NCBI GenBank assembly: GCA_002727195.1
Contig: PBWH01000020.1
Coordinates: forward strand, 48,136 to 112,135
Direction of reading: 5' to 3'
Origin: Gemmatimonadota bacterium
GTDB lineage: Bacteria; Latescibacterota; UBA2968
DNA length: 64,000 nt
Both the position numbers and the translations under genes were made by a program. Numbering within the stretch: position 1 is the stretch's first letter; each line of letters begins with the position of its first letter. Positions 25,925 through 36,398 of this stretch are shown in pieces. The notes beneath the pieces are model-generated. The model was not told the DNA's origin, did not search any database, and saw nothing but the letters and a program-made list of their open reading frames with translations.

Positions 25925-27460
25925 GCACACACACACCCATCGCAAAACCCAGGCTGTTCTGGGCTCTCCTCGTGATTCCCCACGTCCTGATGCTGGCGTT
26001 CGTGACGCCATACACGAGGGGGATCGTCCCGGACGCTCTTGAGACGATCGTTCGTGCTCGGGACATTGCTTCGGGGAGTTTTGGTCAGGTATTCCTCAAT
26101 CTGCACGAGGGTGCGCTGATGACGACGATTCTGTCCGCCTTCCTTCAGGTCTTTGGTGATTGGGGGGGGAGGCCTATATCGTGGCACAGCATCTCCTGAC
26201 GATCTTGAGCGCTTACCTGCTGTATGCGATTGTTCACAGCCTCCTGGCGTGCCCCAAGGCGTCCTGGGGATCGGCCGTGTTCTTCAACGCCAGCGGGATG
26301 ACCCTCGCGTACGCACATACCATCCTCTCCGACTTCTGGGTGATGTTCTTCCTGCTGTCCTGTATCTATTTGCTTCAGAGGGCGAGGGCCTCGATGGGCA
26401 GACCGCGGTTGATGGCATTGGTCGTTGGAGGCGTCTGTTTTGCCGCCATGGTGCTTTCCAAACTGAGCCCTGTGGGTCTCATCGTCTTCGTGCCCGTCTA
26501 TTTCCTGACACAGTATGGATTCCGGCGTGAGACCGTTGTGTTGATAGCTGTGTTCGTTGTGCCCTACGTTGCCACGTTTGTTCCAGCCACCTTGGAAAAC
26601 CTGAAGAACACGGGTGTGCTGTGGGGGGAGACGTTGCTACAGAGCTGAATCACGTGCGGGAGTTCTTCGAGACGACGGTACACCTGGTCCAAGATGGTCC
26701 GGGCGAGTATCAGGATATTCGAGCGCTTATTGCGTCAGATGCCGCTCATTGCGAGGACATACGGGACTACTATTGCGTCGGTTTTCTCACGTCCCACTGG
26801 CACCTGAGGACGAGGATCTACAAGATTCTGAATGACCGGTATGGGGTGTCGGACCCGGCTGAGCAGAACAGGATCATGAACGCGATCGCGATCGACGCCG
26901 TCATCGGGAGTCCGTTCGAGTATCTGAAGCGACGTTCGTGGGAGACAGTGCGGTTCTCACTGTCGTGGTATAGCTATATCGCCGTCGTCCATCTTACGGA
27001 GCCGATTCGTCCGTCATTCAGGGAGCTCTATGGGGCAGGGGAGTACGAGTATCTCTTGGTACGGGCGTTTCTCCACTATCTAAACCCGATCTACTACATG
27101 CAGTTCATTTGGCTCTTTGCGCTTGGATCTGTGTTCCGCTATCGAGAGGATCCGAACATTTCTAGGTTTGCCTACCTTCAGCTTTGGGTGCCGATCGCCT
27201 ACTTTACCTTCGTTGCTATCTCCGTGAAGTGGGGGATCGATCGGATTCGATTCCCGGCTGAGCCGTTTATTTACGCGGTCGCCGCGTATGGGAGTATCTG
27301 GGTCTTCCGCAAGGTAAAAGGGGGGCTCGCCACTTATGTCGGCGATGCTCGCTCGTCTCTGGCGACTTCGATTCTCCTTATGTCCGTGTATGTGCTCACC
27401 TACCCCGTTCAGAGGGTGATCGCCCTTGTTACGGGCATCGAGATCGCCCCGGATGATTGA
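25921..27460 (+). pseudogene. GT39-like membrane glycosyltransferase, twice frameshifted at G-runs
   Basis: Three overlapping frames are pieces of one gene: GTG 25921 to 26199, 26160-26648 and 26621-27460. The breaks fall at a run of eight Gs (26162-26169) and a run of six Gs (26623-26628). At each, the frame shifts as if one G were missing. Adding one G at each run restores a single frame of 1542 bases, exactly 513 residues plus stop, with continuous sequence through DWGGEAYIVAQ at the first joint. The protein has many membrane segments and looks like a dolichyl-phosphate-mannose-type glycosyltransferase (GT39-like). It is either a genuine or phase-variable pseudogene or a homopolymer sequencing error. 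Confidence 0.75.
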
Positions 27461-27486
27461 TGGGTCTGTCGCGTCGTTGTGACCCA
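27461..27486 (+). terminator. Weak hairpin, possible terminator or attenuator
   Basis: TGGGTC (27461-27466) and GACCCA (27481-27486) can pair around a 14-base loop, right after the stop of the frameshifted gene. No good T-run follows. The remaining 73 bases before the next ATG hold no convincing promoter. Confidence 0.25.
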
Positions 27487-27559
27487 AGTTCTTGTTCCCA
27501 ATCGACTTTCGTGATACCTTAGCTTGGCTGCCTTCGGAGTGTCAACCGCCAAACGATGA

Positions 27560-28774
27560 ATGACTGATCAGACCACAAAAAAGCCGCTTTCGGGATTCGA
27601 AGTTCGCGTCGGCGACTACGAGGTCCCAGAAAGGGCCGAGGACTACCTGCTCCAGGTGTTGCACTCGGGCCGGCTTTCCCATGGACCATTCAGCAAGGCC
27701 TTCGAGCTCGCTTTCGGTGAGCGCCACGGCGCGCACTATACAGCCTTCTGCAACAGCGGGACGAGCGCTCTCCATACCGCGATTGCTTGCCTGAAGGAAA
27801 TCGACGGTTGGGAGGATGGTGACGAGATCCTCGTGCCGGCTGTGACGTTCGTGGCAACCTCGAATATGGTGATCTTGAACGCTCTGAATCCTGTCTTCGT
27901 CGACGTGGATTCGAGGACGTATAACATCGACCCGGACCAGATTGAGTCGAAAATCAGCGAGCGGACCCGTGCCATCCTGCCTGTTCATCTGTTTGGTCAG
28001 CCGGCCCAGATGTCGACGATCTGTGACATTGCCCAGAAGCACGACCTGAGGGTTATCGAGGATTCGGCGGAGACAATGTTCGCGTCCCATCAGGGCAAGC
28101 CTGTCGGGGCGTGGGGCGACTTGGCCTGTTTCTCGACCTACGTGGCCCACATGCTGATCACGGGCGTCGGGGGATTCGTGCTGACGAACGATCCCGAGAT
28201 GGCGAAGATCAGCAAGAGTATCATCAACCACGGACGAGATTCGATATACCTGAACATCGATGATCAGGGCGACACCGTCGACGAAAGGCTGAAGATCGCC
28301 GAGGGCCGCTTTAACTTCGTACGGTTCGGTCACAGCTTCCGAGCGACCGAGTTTGAGGCTGCTGTCGGGCTAGCCCAGCTGGAGGAAGCAGATACGCTTG
28401 TCGCGCGACGCAAGACCACAGCCTCCCGGTTGATCGAGGGGCTGAGCACATTCAGTGAGTCGATCCAGTTGCCTTGGTGGCCGGAGGATACGGAGCACGC
28501 ATTCATGATGTTCCCGATCGTGATTCGTGATTCCGCGCTCAGGAAATTGGATCTGATCGGTCATCTGGAACGAAACGGCATCGAGACACGCGATATGATG
28601 CCTCTATTGAACCAGCCGATCTACGTAGACAAGTTTGGCTTGCTGGAGGATGCCTACCCGGTGGCGAAATGGATCAACGCTTCGGGTTTCTACATCGGGT
28701 GCCACCCGTATATGGGTGACGAGCAGGTTGATCACGTTCTAGAAACATTCAGGCAGTTCTTCAAAAGGGTATAG
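27560..28774 (+). CDS. DegT-fold PLP enzyme with His replacing the catalytic Lys
   Basis: A 404-residue member of the DegT/DnrJ/EryC1/StrS superfamily, with [24 protein letters not shown] and [12 protein letters not shown] motifs. The position of the PLP Schiff-base lysine is H197 in [15 protein letters not shown]. ColD (GDP-4-keto-6-deoxymannose 3-dehydratase) is known to use His here and dehydrates rather than transaminates; the gene directly downstream is a GDP-mannose 4,6-dehydratase, which makes ColD's substrate. That makes a 3-deoxy-sugar dehydratase a good guess. The local sequence differs from ColD (SFYPAHHITMGEGG), so another lyase activity is also possible. Confidence 0.78.
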   Translation: MTDQTTKKPLSGFEVRVGDYEVPERAEDYLLQVLHSGRLSHGPFSKAFELAFGERHGAHYTAFCNSGTSALHTAIACLKEIDGWEDGDEILVPAVTFVATSNMVILNALNPVFVDVDSRTYNIDPDQIESKISERTRAILPVHLFGQPAQMSTICDIAQKHDLRVIEDSAETMFASHQGKPVGAWGDLACFSTYVAHMLITGVGGFVLTNDPEMAKISKSIINHGRDSIYLNIDDQGDTVDERLKIAEGRFNFVRFGHSFRATEFEAAVGLAQLEEADTLVARRKTTASRLIEGLSTFSESIQLPWWPEDTEHAFMMFPIVIRDSALRKLDLIGHLERNGIETRDMMPLLNQPIYVDKFGLLEDAYPVAKWINASGFYIGCHPYMGDEQVDHVLETFRQFFKRV

Positions 28775-28775
28775 C

Positions 28776-29792
28776 GTGTCGAGCAGACGCAAAGCGCTCA
28801 TCACTGGGATCACTGGGCAGGATGGCTCTTACCTAACCGAGCTCTTGCTGCAAAAGGACTACGAAGTGCACGGCATCATCCGCCGATCCAGCTCGTTCAA
28901 CACCGGCCGGATCGCGTACCTGTTCCAGGACCCGCACGAGGATGACGTCCGTCTGCACCTTCACTATGGTGATCTAAACGATGCCTCTTCGGTTAGCAGA
29001 ATTCTCGATCGTATCTCGCCCGATGAAGTGTATAACCTGGCCGCCCAGAGTCACGTCCGGGTCAGCTTCGATATTCCTGAGTATACATCGGAGATCAACG
29101 CTCTCGGGACCCTTCGGATTCTCGATTCGATCCGTGAGAGCAACCTGAAGTGCCGGTTCTACCAAGCGTCTTCGAGCGAGATGTTCGGGAAGGTTGCCGA
29201 GGTGCCCCAGTCAGAGACGACACCCTTCCAGCCGCAGAGCCCGTATGCCACGGCCAAAATGTTCGCACACTGGGCGACGCGGAATTACCGGGAAGCCTAT
29301 GGGATGTATGCGGTGAGTGGGATCCTGTTTAATCACGAATCTCCGCGGCGGGGTGAGACCTTCGTGACCAGGAAGATTACTCGAGGGGTCGCCAGGATCC
29401 TGTCCGGGAAGGACGACAAGCTTTACCTGGGGAATCTGGACGCCCAGAGGGACTGGGGGTATGCCAAAGACTACGTCGAAGCGATCTGGTTGATGCTCCA
29501 GCAAGATGAACCCGATGACTTCGTGATTGCCACCGGCGAGATGCACAGCGTTCGGGAGTTCGTTTCGCTTGCTTTCGGGATGGTCGGAAGGGACTGGGAC
29601 AACCACGTCGAGATCGACCCCAGATACTACAGGCCGCTGGAGGTAGACGAACTCAAAGGGGACGCGGCGCTCGCGAAGTCGAGGCTGGGCTGGGCGCCGA
29701 AGACGGATTTTCCAGAACTCGTGAGACTCATGCTCGAGTCCGACATTGCTGCGGAGGGTCTCGATCCTGGTGACTTCATTCTGGCAGAATAA
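28776..29792 (+). CDS. gmd: GDP-mannose 4,6-dehydratase
   Basis: Converts GDP-D-mannose to GDP-4-keto-6-deoxy-D-mannose, in the cytoplasm. A 338-residue extended SDR from a GTG start. [11 protein letters not shown] is the Gmd nucleotide-binding signature, and SSSEMFG supplies the catalytic Ser/Glu. YATAK is the YxxxK pair. [14 protein letters not shown] and [18 protein letters not shown] are nearly diagnostic for Gmd. It directly precedes a GDP-fucose-synthase-like gene and follows the His-type DegT enzyme, so the product can go to either GDP-fucose-type or 3-deoxy sugars. Confidence 0.93.
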   Translation: MSSRRKALITGITGQDGSYLTELLLQKDYEVHGIIRRSSSFNTGRIAYLFQDPHEDDVRLHLHYGDLNDASSVSRILDRISPDEVYNLAAQSHVRVSFDIPEYTSEINALGTLRILDSIRESNLKCRFYQASSSEMFGKVAEVPQSETTPFQPQSPYATAKMFAHWATRNYREAYGMYAVSGILFNHESPRRGETFVTRKITRGVARILSGKDDKLYLGNLDAQRDWGYAKDYVEAIWLMLQQDEPDDFVIATGEMHSVREFVSLAFGMVGRDWDNHVEIDPRYYRPLEVDELKGDAALAKSRLGWAPKTDFPELVRLMLESDIAAEGLDPGDFILAE

Positions 29793-30744
29793 GCGCGTGC
29801 TCGTCACGGGGGGAGCAGGATTCATCGGCAGCCACGTCGTCGAGCTCTTGGTGGCTGAGGGTGCCGATGTAACGGTGCCCGTTCGCACCGAGGGACGGGA
29901 CGGTTTTCTGGAATCGGTCCGATCGCAGATCAAGGTGAAGGCTGCTGATCTGATGGTTGAGCGAGACTGTCGTGCGGTCACGGAGGGGCAGGATGTCGTG
30001 ATGAATCTTGCCGCAGACGTGGGAGGGATCGAATACAACGTGGCCCATCCCGCGTCGATTTTTCGAAACAACCTGCAGGCTTATATGAATTGTATCGAGG
30101 CCGCAAGGTGTGAGGGGGTCGAACGCTTCCTTGTGACGAGTTCTGCGTGCGTTTACCTGAGACACTGCTCGATTCCCACTCCTGAGGACGAGGGGTTCAG
30201 CGATCGACCGGAACCCACGAACGAAGGCTACGGCTGGTCGAAGCGTATGGAAGAGTATCTTGGTCAGGCCTACGCTGCGGAATACGGAATGAAAGTCGGG
30301 ATCGCGAGACCCTACAATTGTTACGGTCCACGTGACAACTTTGATCCTGAGAAGTCTCACGTGATTCCTGCACTGGTTCGCCGAATTATCGAAGGAGAGA
30401 ACCCCTTGGTCGTCTGGGGTGACGGTAGACAATCGAGGTCCTTCCTATATGTGACTGATTTTGCCCGAGGCCTGATCGAGATGGCCGAGCGCTACGCCGA
30501 GGCTGATCCCGTCAATATCGGGGCTGAAGAGGAGACCACGGTCAAGGAACTCGTCGAGCTTCTGGTCGACCTTTCTGGGATGGATATCGACATTCAGTAT
30601 GACACGTCGAAACCGGCGGGCCAGCCTCGTCGGAAATGTGATTCACGGAAAGCTGTCGAGAAGGTAGGTTTTGCCCCGAGGGTTGCCCTGAGAGAGGGAT
30701 TAGCGGAGACGCTAGACTACTATATCCGGATCCACGCAGCCTGA
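29770..30744 (+). CDS. GDP-L-fucose synthase-like epimerase/reductase
   Basis: A 324-residue extended SDR. I chose the GTG at 29770 ([18 protein letters not shown]) rather than the upstream TTG at 29746; GGAGG at 29753-29757 fits, although spaced 12 bases. It overlaps gmd by 23 bases. Motifs: [19 protein letters not shown] and the YGWSKRMEE catalytic pair, then [21 protein letters not shown]. It resembles GDP-4-keto-6-deoxymannose 3,5-epimerase-reductase (Fcl), but similar enzymes reduce or epimerise related sugars. Two close paralogues occur downstream (39404 and 46246). Confidence 0.8.
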   Translation: MTSFWQNKRVLVTGGAGFIGSHVVELLVAEGADVTVPVRTEGRDGFLESVRSQIKVKAADLMVERDCRAVTEGQDVVMNLAADVGGIEYNVAHPASIFRNNLQAYMNCIEAARCEGVERFLVTSSACVYLRHCSIPTPEDEGFSDRPEPTNEGYGWSKRMEEYLGQAYAAEYGMKVGIARPYNCYGPRDNFDPEKSHVIPALVRRIIEGENPLVVWGDGRQSRSFLYVTDFARGLIEMAERYAEADPVNIGAEEETTVKELVELLVDLSGMDIDIQYDTSKPAGQPRRKCDSRKAVEKVGFAPRVALREGLAETLDYYIRIHAA

Positions 30745-30791
30745 ATGAGGTCGTCGTGACGAACATAAGGCGAGCAGGTGGTCGATGTTCG

Positions 30792-31677
30792 TCAGGGGGC
30801 TGATTCGGTGCTCGAAACCATATCCTTGAGGATCTCGGACAGGCTGGTGCTAATGACTCCATTAGCATCCGCCTTGTAATGTCCCGAGTCGACATAGACC
30901 TGCTCGTTTGTCTGGTCGAACACGCCGGTCAGATCTACAAACCTCACGGTGCGAGAGTCCAGTTCCTCGGCCACCTGCCTGATCGTTGAACCCAACTTGG
31001 TGAACCAGGCTCTCAGGTTGTCGATCCGGTGCTTCGCAGCTCGATCATAGTGCCCCTATCCTGATGGGGGATCACGTGGCCTGGCGTCGAGTTGGCCTCC
31101 AGAATGCCCTCAAGGTCGTTCCATCCGTTGAAGGAGATGACCATATCCGGGGGGTAGTGGTCAATCTCCTATGACAGGTATATCAACTCGAGAGTAGACT
31201 GATACCCTCCCACGCCCGCATTGATGACCTCGAAGAAGACCCGTGGGGCCGTCCGATGCGGCGTTGAGGGCCCGCTCCAGGTGGGTGGAAATGGTGTTCT
31301 CGTTGGTTCCTGCCCCAATGCCGGCTATGGTCGATCCACCCAGCATGAAGATTCGGAAGGTATTGGGACCCTTCGTCAGCAGGTCACGATCCTCCGAGGT
31401 GTCGTTCTTGATGAACCCGAACGCATCGACTTGAAGGCTGGTGGGCAAGTCGGACAGGTTGTCCGTTACGACGCTATTCGGCGTCAGTCGGTAGCCCCTG
31501 AACGGGCCATAACCCTAGCGGTAGGTGTATTTCGAGAAGCCCAATCCCTCGTAGGTGTGCGAGTATAGGTTCGCCGATAGTGAGCTGTCCCACCCATTCT
31601 TGACCTTGTATATCAGGTATGTCGCCGCTTCTACCGAAAGGAGCATGACGACGATCAGAAGGACGATGGCCTACCAA
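30792..31677 (-). pseudogene. SGNH/GDSL-family hydrolase pseudogene
   Basis: Pieces of one - strand gene run from about 31677 to the stop at 30792. They include an N-terminal membrane segment (IVLLIVVMLLSVEAATYLIY), then TFRIFMLGGSTIAGIGAG with the GGS nucleophile block, then VINAGVGGYQSTLEL, MVISFNGWNDLEG and a C-terminal VYVDSGHYKADANGV. All four SGNH blocks can be read. At least two in-frame stops (complement TAG at 31515-31517 and 31170-31172) and at least two frameshifts (near 31235 and 31045) break it, so it is dead. No active copy is in the window. The rest of the gap (30745-30791 and 31678-31954) shows no gene. Confidence 0.75.
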
Positions 31678-31954
31678 GGCGGCCTACGCGTACTTTTGGT
31701 TGTCGGTTCAGATGCCAGGAGATGCCTGGTTTGGTTCACGCCAATTGGGCGAATGATCAGGTAGACAGTTCTCGACCATTGGCCTGCGGGAGAGATAAGT
31801 CGGCGAGTAATATAGGGGCTTTGTTGTCGGTGACAACAACATCGCCATACAACTGCGTCTCTTCGACGGACACAGATTTGATCGGTGTCCACGTTGGAAG
31901 TCCCTCGCTAGCTATTGTTAGTCGACTAGCGAAGATGGACGCAGGCGTGGTGGG

Positions 31955-32734
31955 ATGACCATATCGACGGCCATCCGCCCAACCGGAGGCACGATTGTCC
32001 GGCTAACCTTCTGGGAGAAGCCTTTGAGAACCAGCCTTATCATCCTGACATTGAACGAGATTGACGGCGTTCGCGCGCTTCATGATCAGATTCCCTTCCA
32101 CCGCGTTGACGAGGTGTTCGCGGTCGACGGCGGATCGACTGACGGGACACGAGAATTTTTCACCGAGCGTGGCATCAGGATTGTCGAGCAGCCATCTCGT
32201 GGCAGGGGAGAAGCCTTCCGAATCGCATATGAGGCTGCGTCGACCGATGCCATGATTTTTTTCAGTCCTGACGGGAATGAGGATCCTGCCGATATCCCCA
32301 CCTTCGTGGAGTATCTCACTCAAGGGTACGACCTCGTCATCGCCTCTAGGATGATGAAGGGCGCTGTGAACGAAGAGGACGTCGATGTGTTCAGATGGCG
32401 CAAGTGGGCGAACCAGACGTTCACCCTCGCAGCTAACGGCGTCTGGAACAGGAGTTCGGAGTATGTTTCCGACACGATCAACGGATACCGTGGGATTACG
32501 AAGAAGGCCTTTGCCCAGCTTTGGCCCGACAGTGACGGGTATACGATCGAATACCAGACGTCCATCCGGGCTATGAAAGCCCGCCTCCGGATCAAAGAGT
32601 TTCCGACGAACGAGGGTGAGCGGATTGGTGGTCAAAGCTATGCAAGGTCTTTGCCTACGGGACTCCGAATGCTCAGGACCTTCGGCCGCGAGTTGCTTCT
32701 GGGACTGACTTCTCCGGATTCCAGGTCCTCATGA
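31955..32734 (+). CDS. Family 2 glycosyltransferase
   Basis: A GT-A fold enzyme with LIILTLNEID, AVDGGSTDGTREFF and FFSPDGNEDPADIPTF. The open frame starts at ATG 31955 (259 residues), but the family sequence begins only at about residue 24, so the TTG at 32024, preceded by GGGAGAAG, is an alternative start. It has no membrane helices and resembles polyprenyl-phosphate sugar transferases. It is the first intact gene after the SGNH pseudogene and overlaps the next membrane gene by 4 bases. Confidence 0.82.
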   Translation: MTISTAIRPTGGTIVRLTFWEKPLRTSLIILTLNEIDGVRALHDQIPFHRVDEVFAVDGGSTDGTREFFTERGIRIVEQPSRGRGEAFRIAYEAASTDAMIFFSPDGNEDPADIPTFVEYLTQGYDLVIASRMMKGAVNEEDVDVFRWRKWANQTFTLAANGVWNRSSEYVSDTINGYRGITKKAFAQLWPDSDGYTIEYQTSIRAMKARLRIKEFPTNEGERIGGQSYARSLPTGLRMLRTFGRELLLGLTSPDSRSS

Positions 32735-34596
32735 CCCTCGGCCAGGATCTTGCCAGTCGTGCCAGTGACGTCTGGAAGCAATGGGCCCCCAGGATCGGCG
32801 TTGACGGGCTCATCGTAGGGTTGGCCGCTTATTTGGGATATCTGAAACGATATGGGTTCCACCATCCGCTGTTCCCCGATGAGTATCGATCGGCCCTGGG
32901 GTCCGCAGCGTATATGGTCACGGGGAACCTGGCAAACCGCGACTACACCTACGGAGAAGCTGCTCGAAGCGTCTACACCCTTTTCAACGTTCCGTACTAC
33001 CTTCACGGGACCTGGGCCGGCAAATTCCGTGACCTCGCTCACCTCGATCCGGTCGAACTCCTCTACTTCGACCGGATTGTGACCACCTGGTTCGCCTTGG
33101 CGACGGTAATCCTGGGGTATGTGATCGGATGCAAGATCGCCGGCAGGACCCAGGGCATCGTTATCGCCCTTCTCATCGCTCTCAATAACGAACACTCTGC
33201 CTGGAGTGGCTTTACCAAACCAGATATCCCAGGGCTGTTCTGGTGCATGGCTTCTGTGTATGCGGCCGTGCTTTTCCAGTCTACGAGGAAGTATGGATGG
33301 TTCTGCGCTGTCGGATGGCTTGCCGGGTTTTCCGTGGCGCACAAGCTGAATACGCTTCCCATCCTTGCCCTGCCTTATTTGGTCGCGTGGGTGTGGTCGC
33401 CGAACCAGCAGGTCATCGAGACCCGGTTCAGATTCCCGACCAATACCGTGGTGGCGACACTGGCCATCCTATTCGGCTTCTATCTGCCGTCACCCAGCAC
33501 GCTTCAGGATTTCTCGGTTTACCTGAATTCGACGTTCTACATGCTCGGCCAATCGTCCAACAGCGCGCTTGGGCTCGACGCTGTCTACACGCTCTACAGC
33601 AAAACCTCGGAGTTGATGGAGAGTTCGGTCATACCGCTGGTGGCTCCGATTGGTTGTGTGATGCTCTGTTGGCGTAAGCGAACACTGCCGTTCGGGCTCT
33701 ATTGCCTCGTGGTGTTGGGTTTCTACGTCGTGGCTTCTGGCGGGAGTGAGACAACCCCGATCTACAAGAGTCACCTGATACAGGTCCTTTTTGCGATCGC
33801 TCTTCCGTTCTCCATGGTTTTGGTCAGCCTGATTGACCGTCTCGTAGAGCACGTTCGGGCGCTCAAGACCACGCGCGGGTCGGTATCGCGGGGTCTCGCT
33901 GTGGCTGCCATTCTTGTACTTATCGGTCTGTCTCCGACGAAGCCCCTGGCCTGGATCGTTGGCGATCTACAGTATTTGGCCTTTGGGCCTGGCAAGCTCG
34001 ACATCAGCCCTGATCCCAGGCTGCACAATGCCCTGGCAGAGTACGGTGACCTGACTGAATCACTCCGGGAAAAGGGTTGGGATGCGGAGTTGTCCCTGAC
34101 GAACGCGTCCTTCGAGGCAGACGATCCATTTAGGGCCTGGCACGTGGATGGTCGCGTCGTGCGTGTCACCGGTGAAGGCGAGCAGAACGCAGCGTGGGTC
34201 CAGGCTGGGGCGCGATTGACGCAGATCGTGTCGGGGAGCCAATTCGGTGATGCATTGACTTTCACCTATGGCCCCTTGTTAAGTTCGCAGATTCTGAGGT
34301 CTCACGTGTTCTTATCTGTGGCCGCTGTGGATCGTCACCTGCGAGTCGTCCACCGGAATGTCTACTCTCTGGCCAGATCCGGCCCCTACAACTGGCGGGA
34401 GCTCGACATAGATTTTTCCGGGCGATCAGCCGTCGGCATATGGAATCAGTTTCACCGAGACGTGAGAGGTGACCTCGAGAGGGACGGCGTGGATTGGCCA
34501 TCCGTTCGGTATGTCATCCTTACCGTTGGCGTCGACAGCGATACGGCCGAAGCAGCCAGCGTCTTCGATGCTTTCGAGGTCAGGGTAGATAAGTGA
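32731..34596 (+). CDS. GT39-like membrane glycosyltransferase with C-terminal extracytoplasmic domain
   Basis: A 621-residue protein with about 10-12 membrane segments in residues 20-390. An early acidic loop, FPDEYRSALG, is where GT39/ArnT-type enzymes keep their catalytic Asp/Glu. From about residue 410 a soluble, probably periplasmic, beta-rich domain follows. It would take sugar from a polyprenyl phosphate made by the GT2 just upstream. The acceptor is unknown. No standard annotation beyond membrane glycosyltransferase is justified. Confidence 0.62.
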   Translation: MTLGQDLASRASDVWKQWAPRIGVDGLIVGLAAYLGYLKRYGFHHPLFPDEYRSALGSAAYMVTGNLANRDYTYGEAARSVYTLFNVPYYLHGTWAGKFRDLAHLDPVELLYFDRIVTTWFALATVILGYVIGCKIAGRTQGIVIALLIALNNEHSAWSGFTKPDIPGLFWCMASVYAAVLFQSTRKYGWFCAVGWLAGFSVAHKLNTLPILALPYLVAWVWSPNQQVIETRFRFPTNTVVATLAILFGFYLPSPSTLQDFSVYLNSTFYMLGQSSNSALGLDAVYTLYSKTSELMESSVIPLVAPIGCVMLCWRKRTLPFGLYCLVVLGFYVVASGGSETTPIYKSHLIQVLFAIALPFSMVLVSLIDRLVEHVRALKTTRGSVSRGLAVAAILVLIGLSPTKPLAWIVGDLQYLAFGPGKLDISPDPRLHNALAEYGDLTESLREKGWDAELSLTNASFEADDPFRAWHVDGRVVRVTGEGEQNAAWVQAGARLTQIVSGSQFGDALTFTYGPLLSSQILRSHVFLSVAAVDRHLRVVHRNVYSLARSGPYNWRELDIDFSGRSAVGIWNQFHRDVRGDLERDGVDWPSVRYVILTVGVDSDTAEAASVFDAFEVRVDK

Positions 34597-36365
34597 ACGG
34601 AAACGAACAGCGTATTGGCCTCCTCCTGATGCTCCTGGCCTGTGGGATCGTGTGGATCGCGTCCCACGACGGTGATGCGACGCGCTTTTCAGACGCGGGT
34701 GAGAGGAACGTCTTCGGGGTCGCATTGGACGTGCTCCGGGGGCGTGACTCGTACAAGTACGAAGGCAATTCAGTTTACGGACACCTTTTGGCCCTTACGG
34801 CCGTGCCCAAGACGTATCTGGAGGTCAGGGAGGGCGCCATTCCGCTCCCGGAGATCGGGGGCGATCGCTATACAAACGTACCACTCAGGATCGGTCCTCA
34901 CCTATACGGCGAACTGCTTGCCTGCTTCCGGCACATTCACCTGATCGTGGCCATCCTTGGCGTTCTCGTGTTCTACGGACTGGCGCGTCGCACACTTGAC
35001 CCTGTACTGGCTGGCGTCGCGACGCTGTGGATGGCGATGATGCCATCCTATCTGCTGGTGTCGTCGAAGCTGACACCTGTGGTCGCCTACGCTGTCCTGC
35101 ACAACCTGGTCTTCTGGTTCATGGCCGAGGATCGCGGAGACAGGACTCGGATCAACCCGATCGACGTCTTGACCTGCGTCGCGTGTGCCATATCGACCGC
35201 GATTCTATGCCGAGGCGCCCTGCTGTTTGTGGTCTGGGTGGCCAGCCGAGTGCGTAGGTCGCCCCGTGTGGCAGGTATTGGATTGCTTATATATCTGTGT
35301 ACCTACACTGCGGTGACACCCCATCTGGGTTTCGATCTACCGCTGAGGTTGGAGGATGCCGCACAGTCCCTGGTGGGACTGCAAGGGTATGATGTTGACC
35401 ACTGGGCGTTGTTTTCCTCGCTGGCCATCGATGGCGGCATGCTTACAGTTGTGCTCGGGAGTCTTGCGGCATTAGCCGGCTACCGCCGATACGTCTGGTT
35501 TTTCGTTTATGCGGCATTGTATGTGGTTGTTGCGGGTACTGGCGGGCTGGCTCAGAACGATGTCGTTGTAACCCTTGGGATGGCGCTTATCCTGCCAGCG
35601 GTCCACTATGCATCAGATCTGGTCGCCCGCCTCAGGACAGGGCAGAAGCTGTACTGGAAGATCGCACTGCTGTGTCTGTGCGCGGTGTTGCCATCGGTCT
35701 GTCGTGCGTCAATGTCACCTCGACAGCAGGCAATGAGTCCTGTTACTGCTTTCGACAACCTGTGGCCAGAGGTGGCCTGGAAGAGTGGGCCTGTCTTCGA
35801 TTTTGGCAAGTGGGTGATCGGAAACACCTTCGTTCGTGCTCCGGTTGAGAATCGGCATTTGAGATGGCTCGATACGACACCGGGGCAAAGTGTGCTCCGG
35901 ATTCCGAGATTTCAGGGTGACTTTGCCTACGCCTCCGAAATAGAGAAACCCGATCTGCGGGATCGGTATCCGGTCCATCAGAAAGTTTGGGGACAATCTT
36001 TCGTTGCTGCAGGTGATACCCTCAGAGCCGTTCGTGTTGTTGGCCGGAACCAGAGTGCCACACCTCTCAGCGTGAGCATTGAGGTCCTGAACGAAAGTAA
36101 GGAGGTGGTTGCCTCCTCCACTATTGATGCTCGACCTGCGGTGCTGTCAGTTGATTATACATTCCTACTCGATCCTGTATATGTAGGGGCGGGTGCCATC
36201 CTCTCCCTGAGAATCCTTCCCCAGGCGCACCCCGGGTTCGATGTTCTCACGGGATCGAACTGGTATATTCACGGACAAGGGAGCTCTTCGCAACTATGGG
36301 GAAGTGCATGGCAGTACCCACCCAATGTTCCCTCATTCGACCTAGTCTTCCAGGTCGACTACTGA
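34593..36365 (+). CDS. Large membrane protein, probable glycosyltransferase, with beta-sandwich tail
   Basis: A 590-residue protein from a GTG start, overlapping the previous gene by 4 bases. Residues about 5-380 have roughly 10 membrane segments. From about 465 the sequence becomes beta-rich and extracytoplasmic (QSFVAAGDTLRAVRVVGRNQ), like a carbohydrate-binding module. The layout parallels the preceding gene. I do not recognise a catalytic motif, so the glycosyltransferase call rests on topology and context. Confidence 0.5.
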   Translation: MNGNEQRIGLLLMLLACGIVWIASHDGDATRFSDAGERNVFGVALDVLRGRDSYKYEGNSVYGHLLALTAVPKTYLEVREGAIPLPEIGGDRYTNVPLRIGPHLYGELLACFRHIHLIVAILGVLVFYGLARRTLDPVLAGVATLWMAMMPSYLLVSSKLTPVVAYAVLHNLVFWFMAEDRGDRTRINPIDVLTCVACAISTAILCRGALLFVVWVASRVRRSPRVAGIGLLIYLCTYTAVTPHLGFDLPLRLEDAAQSLVGLQGYDVDHWALFSSLAIDGGMLTVVLGSLAALAGYRRYVWFFVYAALYVVVAGTGGLAQNDVVVTLGMALILPAVHYASDLVARLRTGQKLYWKIALLCLCAVLPSVCRASMSPRQQAMSPVTAFDNLWPEVAWKSGPVFDFGKWVIGNTFVRAPVENRHLRWLDTTPGQSVLRIPRFQGDFAYASEIEKPDLRDRYPVHQKVWGQSFVAAGDTLRAVRVVGRNQSATPLSVSIEVLNESKEVVASSTIDARPAVLSVDYTFLLDPVYVGAGAILSLRILPQAHPGFDVLTGSNWYIHGQGSSSQLWGSAWQYPPNVPSFDLVFQVDY

Positions 36366-36398
36366 TGAAGTCGACTTTCTCACAAGATAGGGGATTCC

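Noticed and set aside
26160..26170. Programmed ribosomal frameshift at the G8 run
   Set aside because: Two breaks of the same sign at G-runs are more simply explained by missing bases, and there is no clear slippery heptamer with a stimulatory structure. Kept as a phase-variation or error question.
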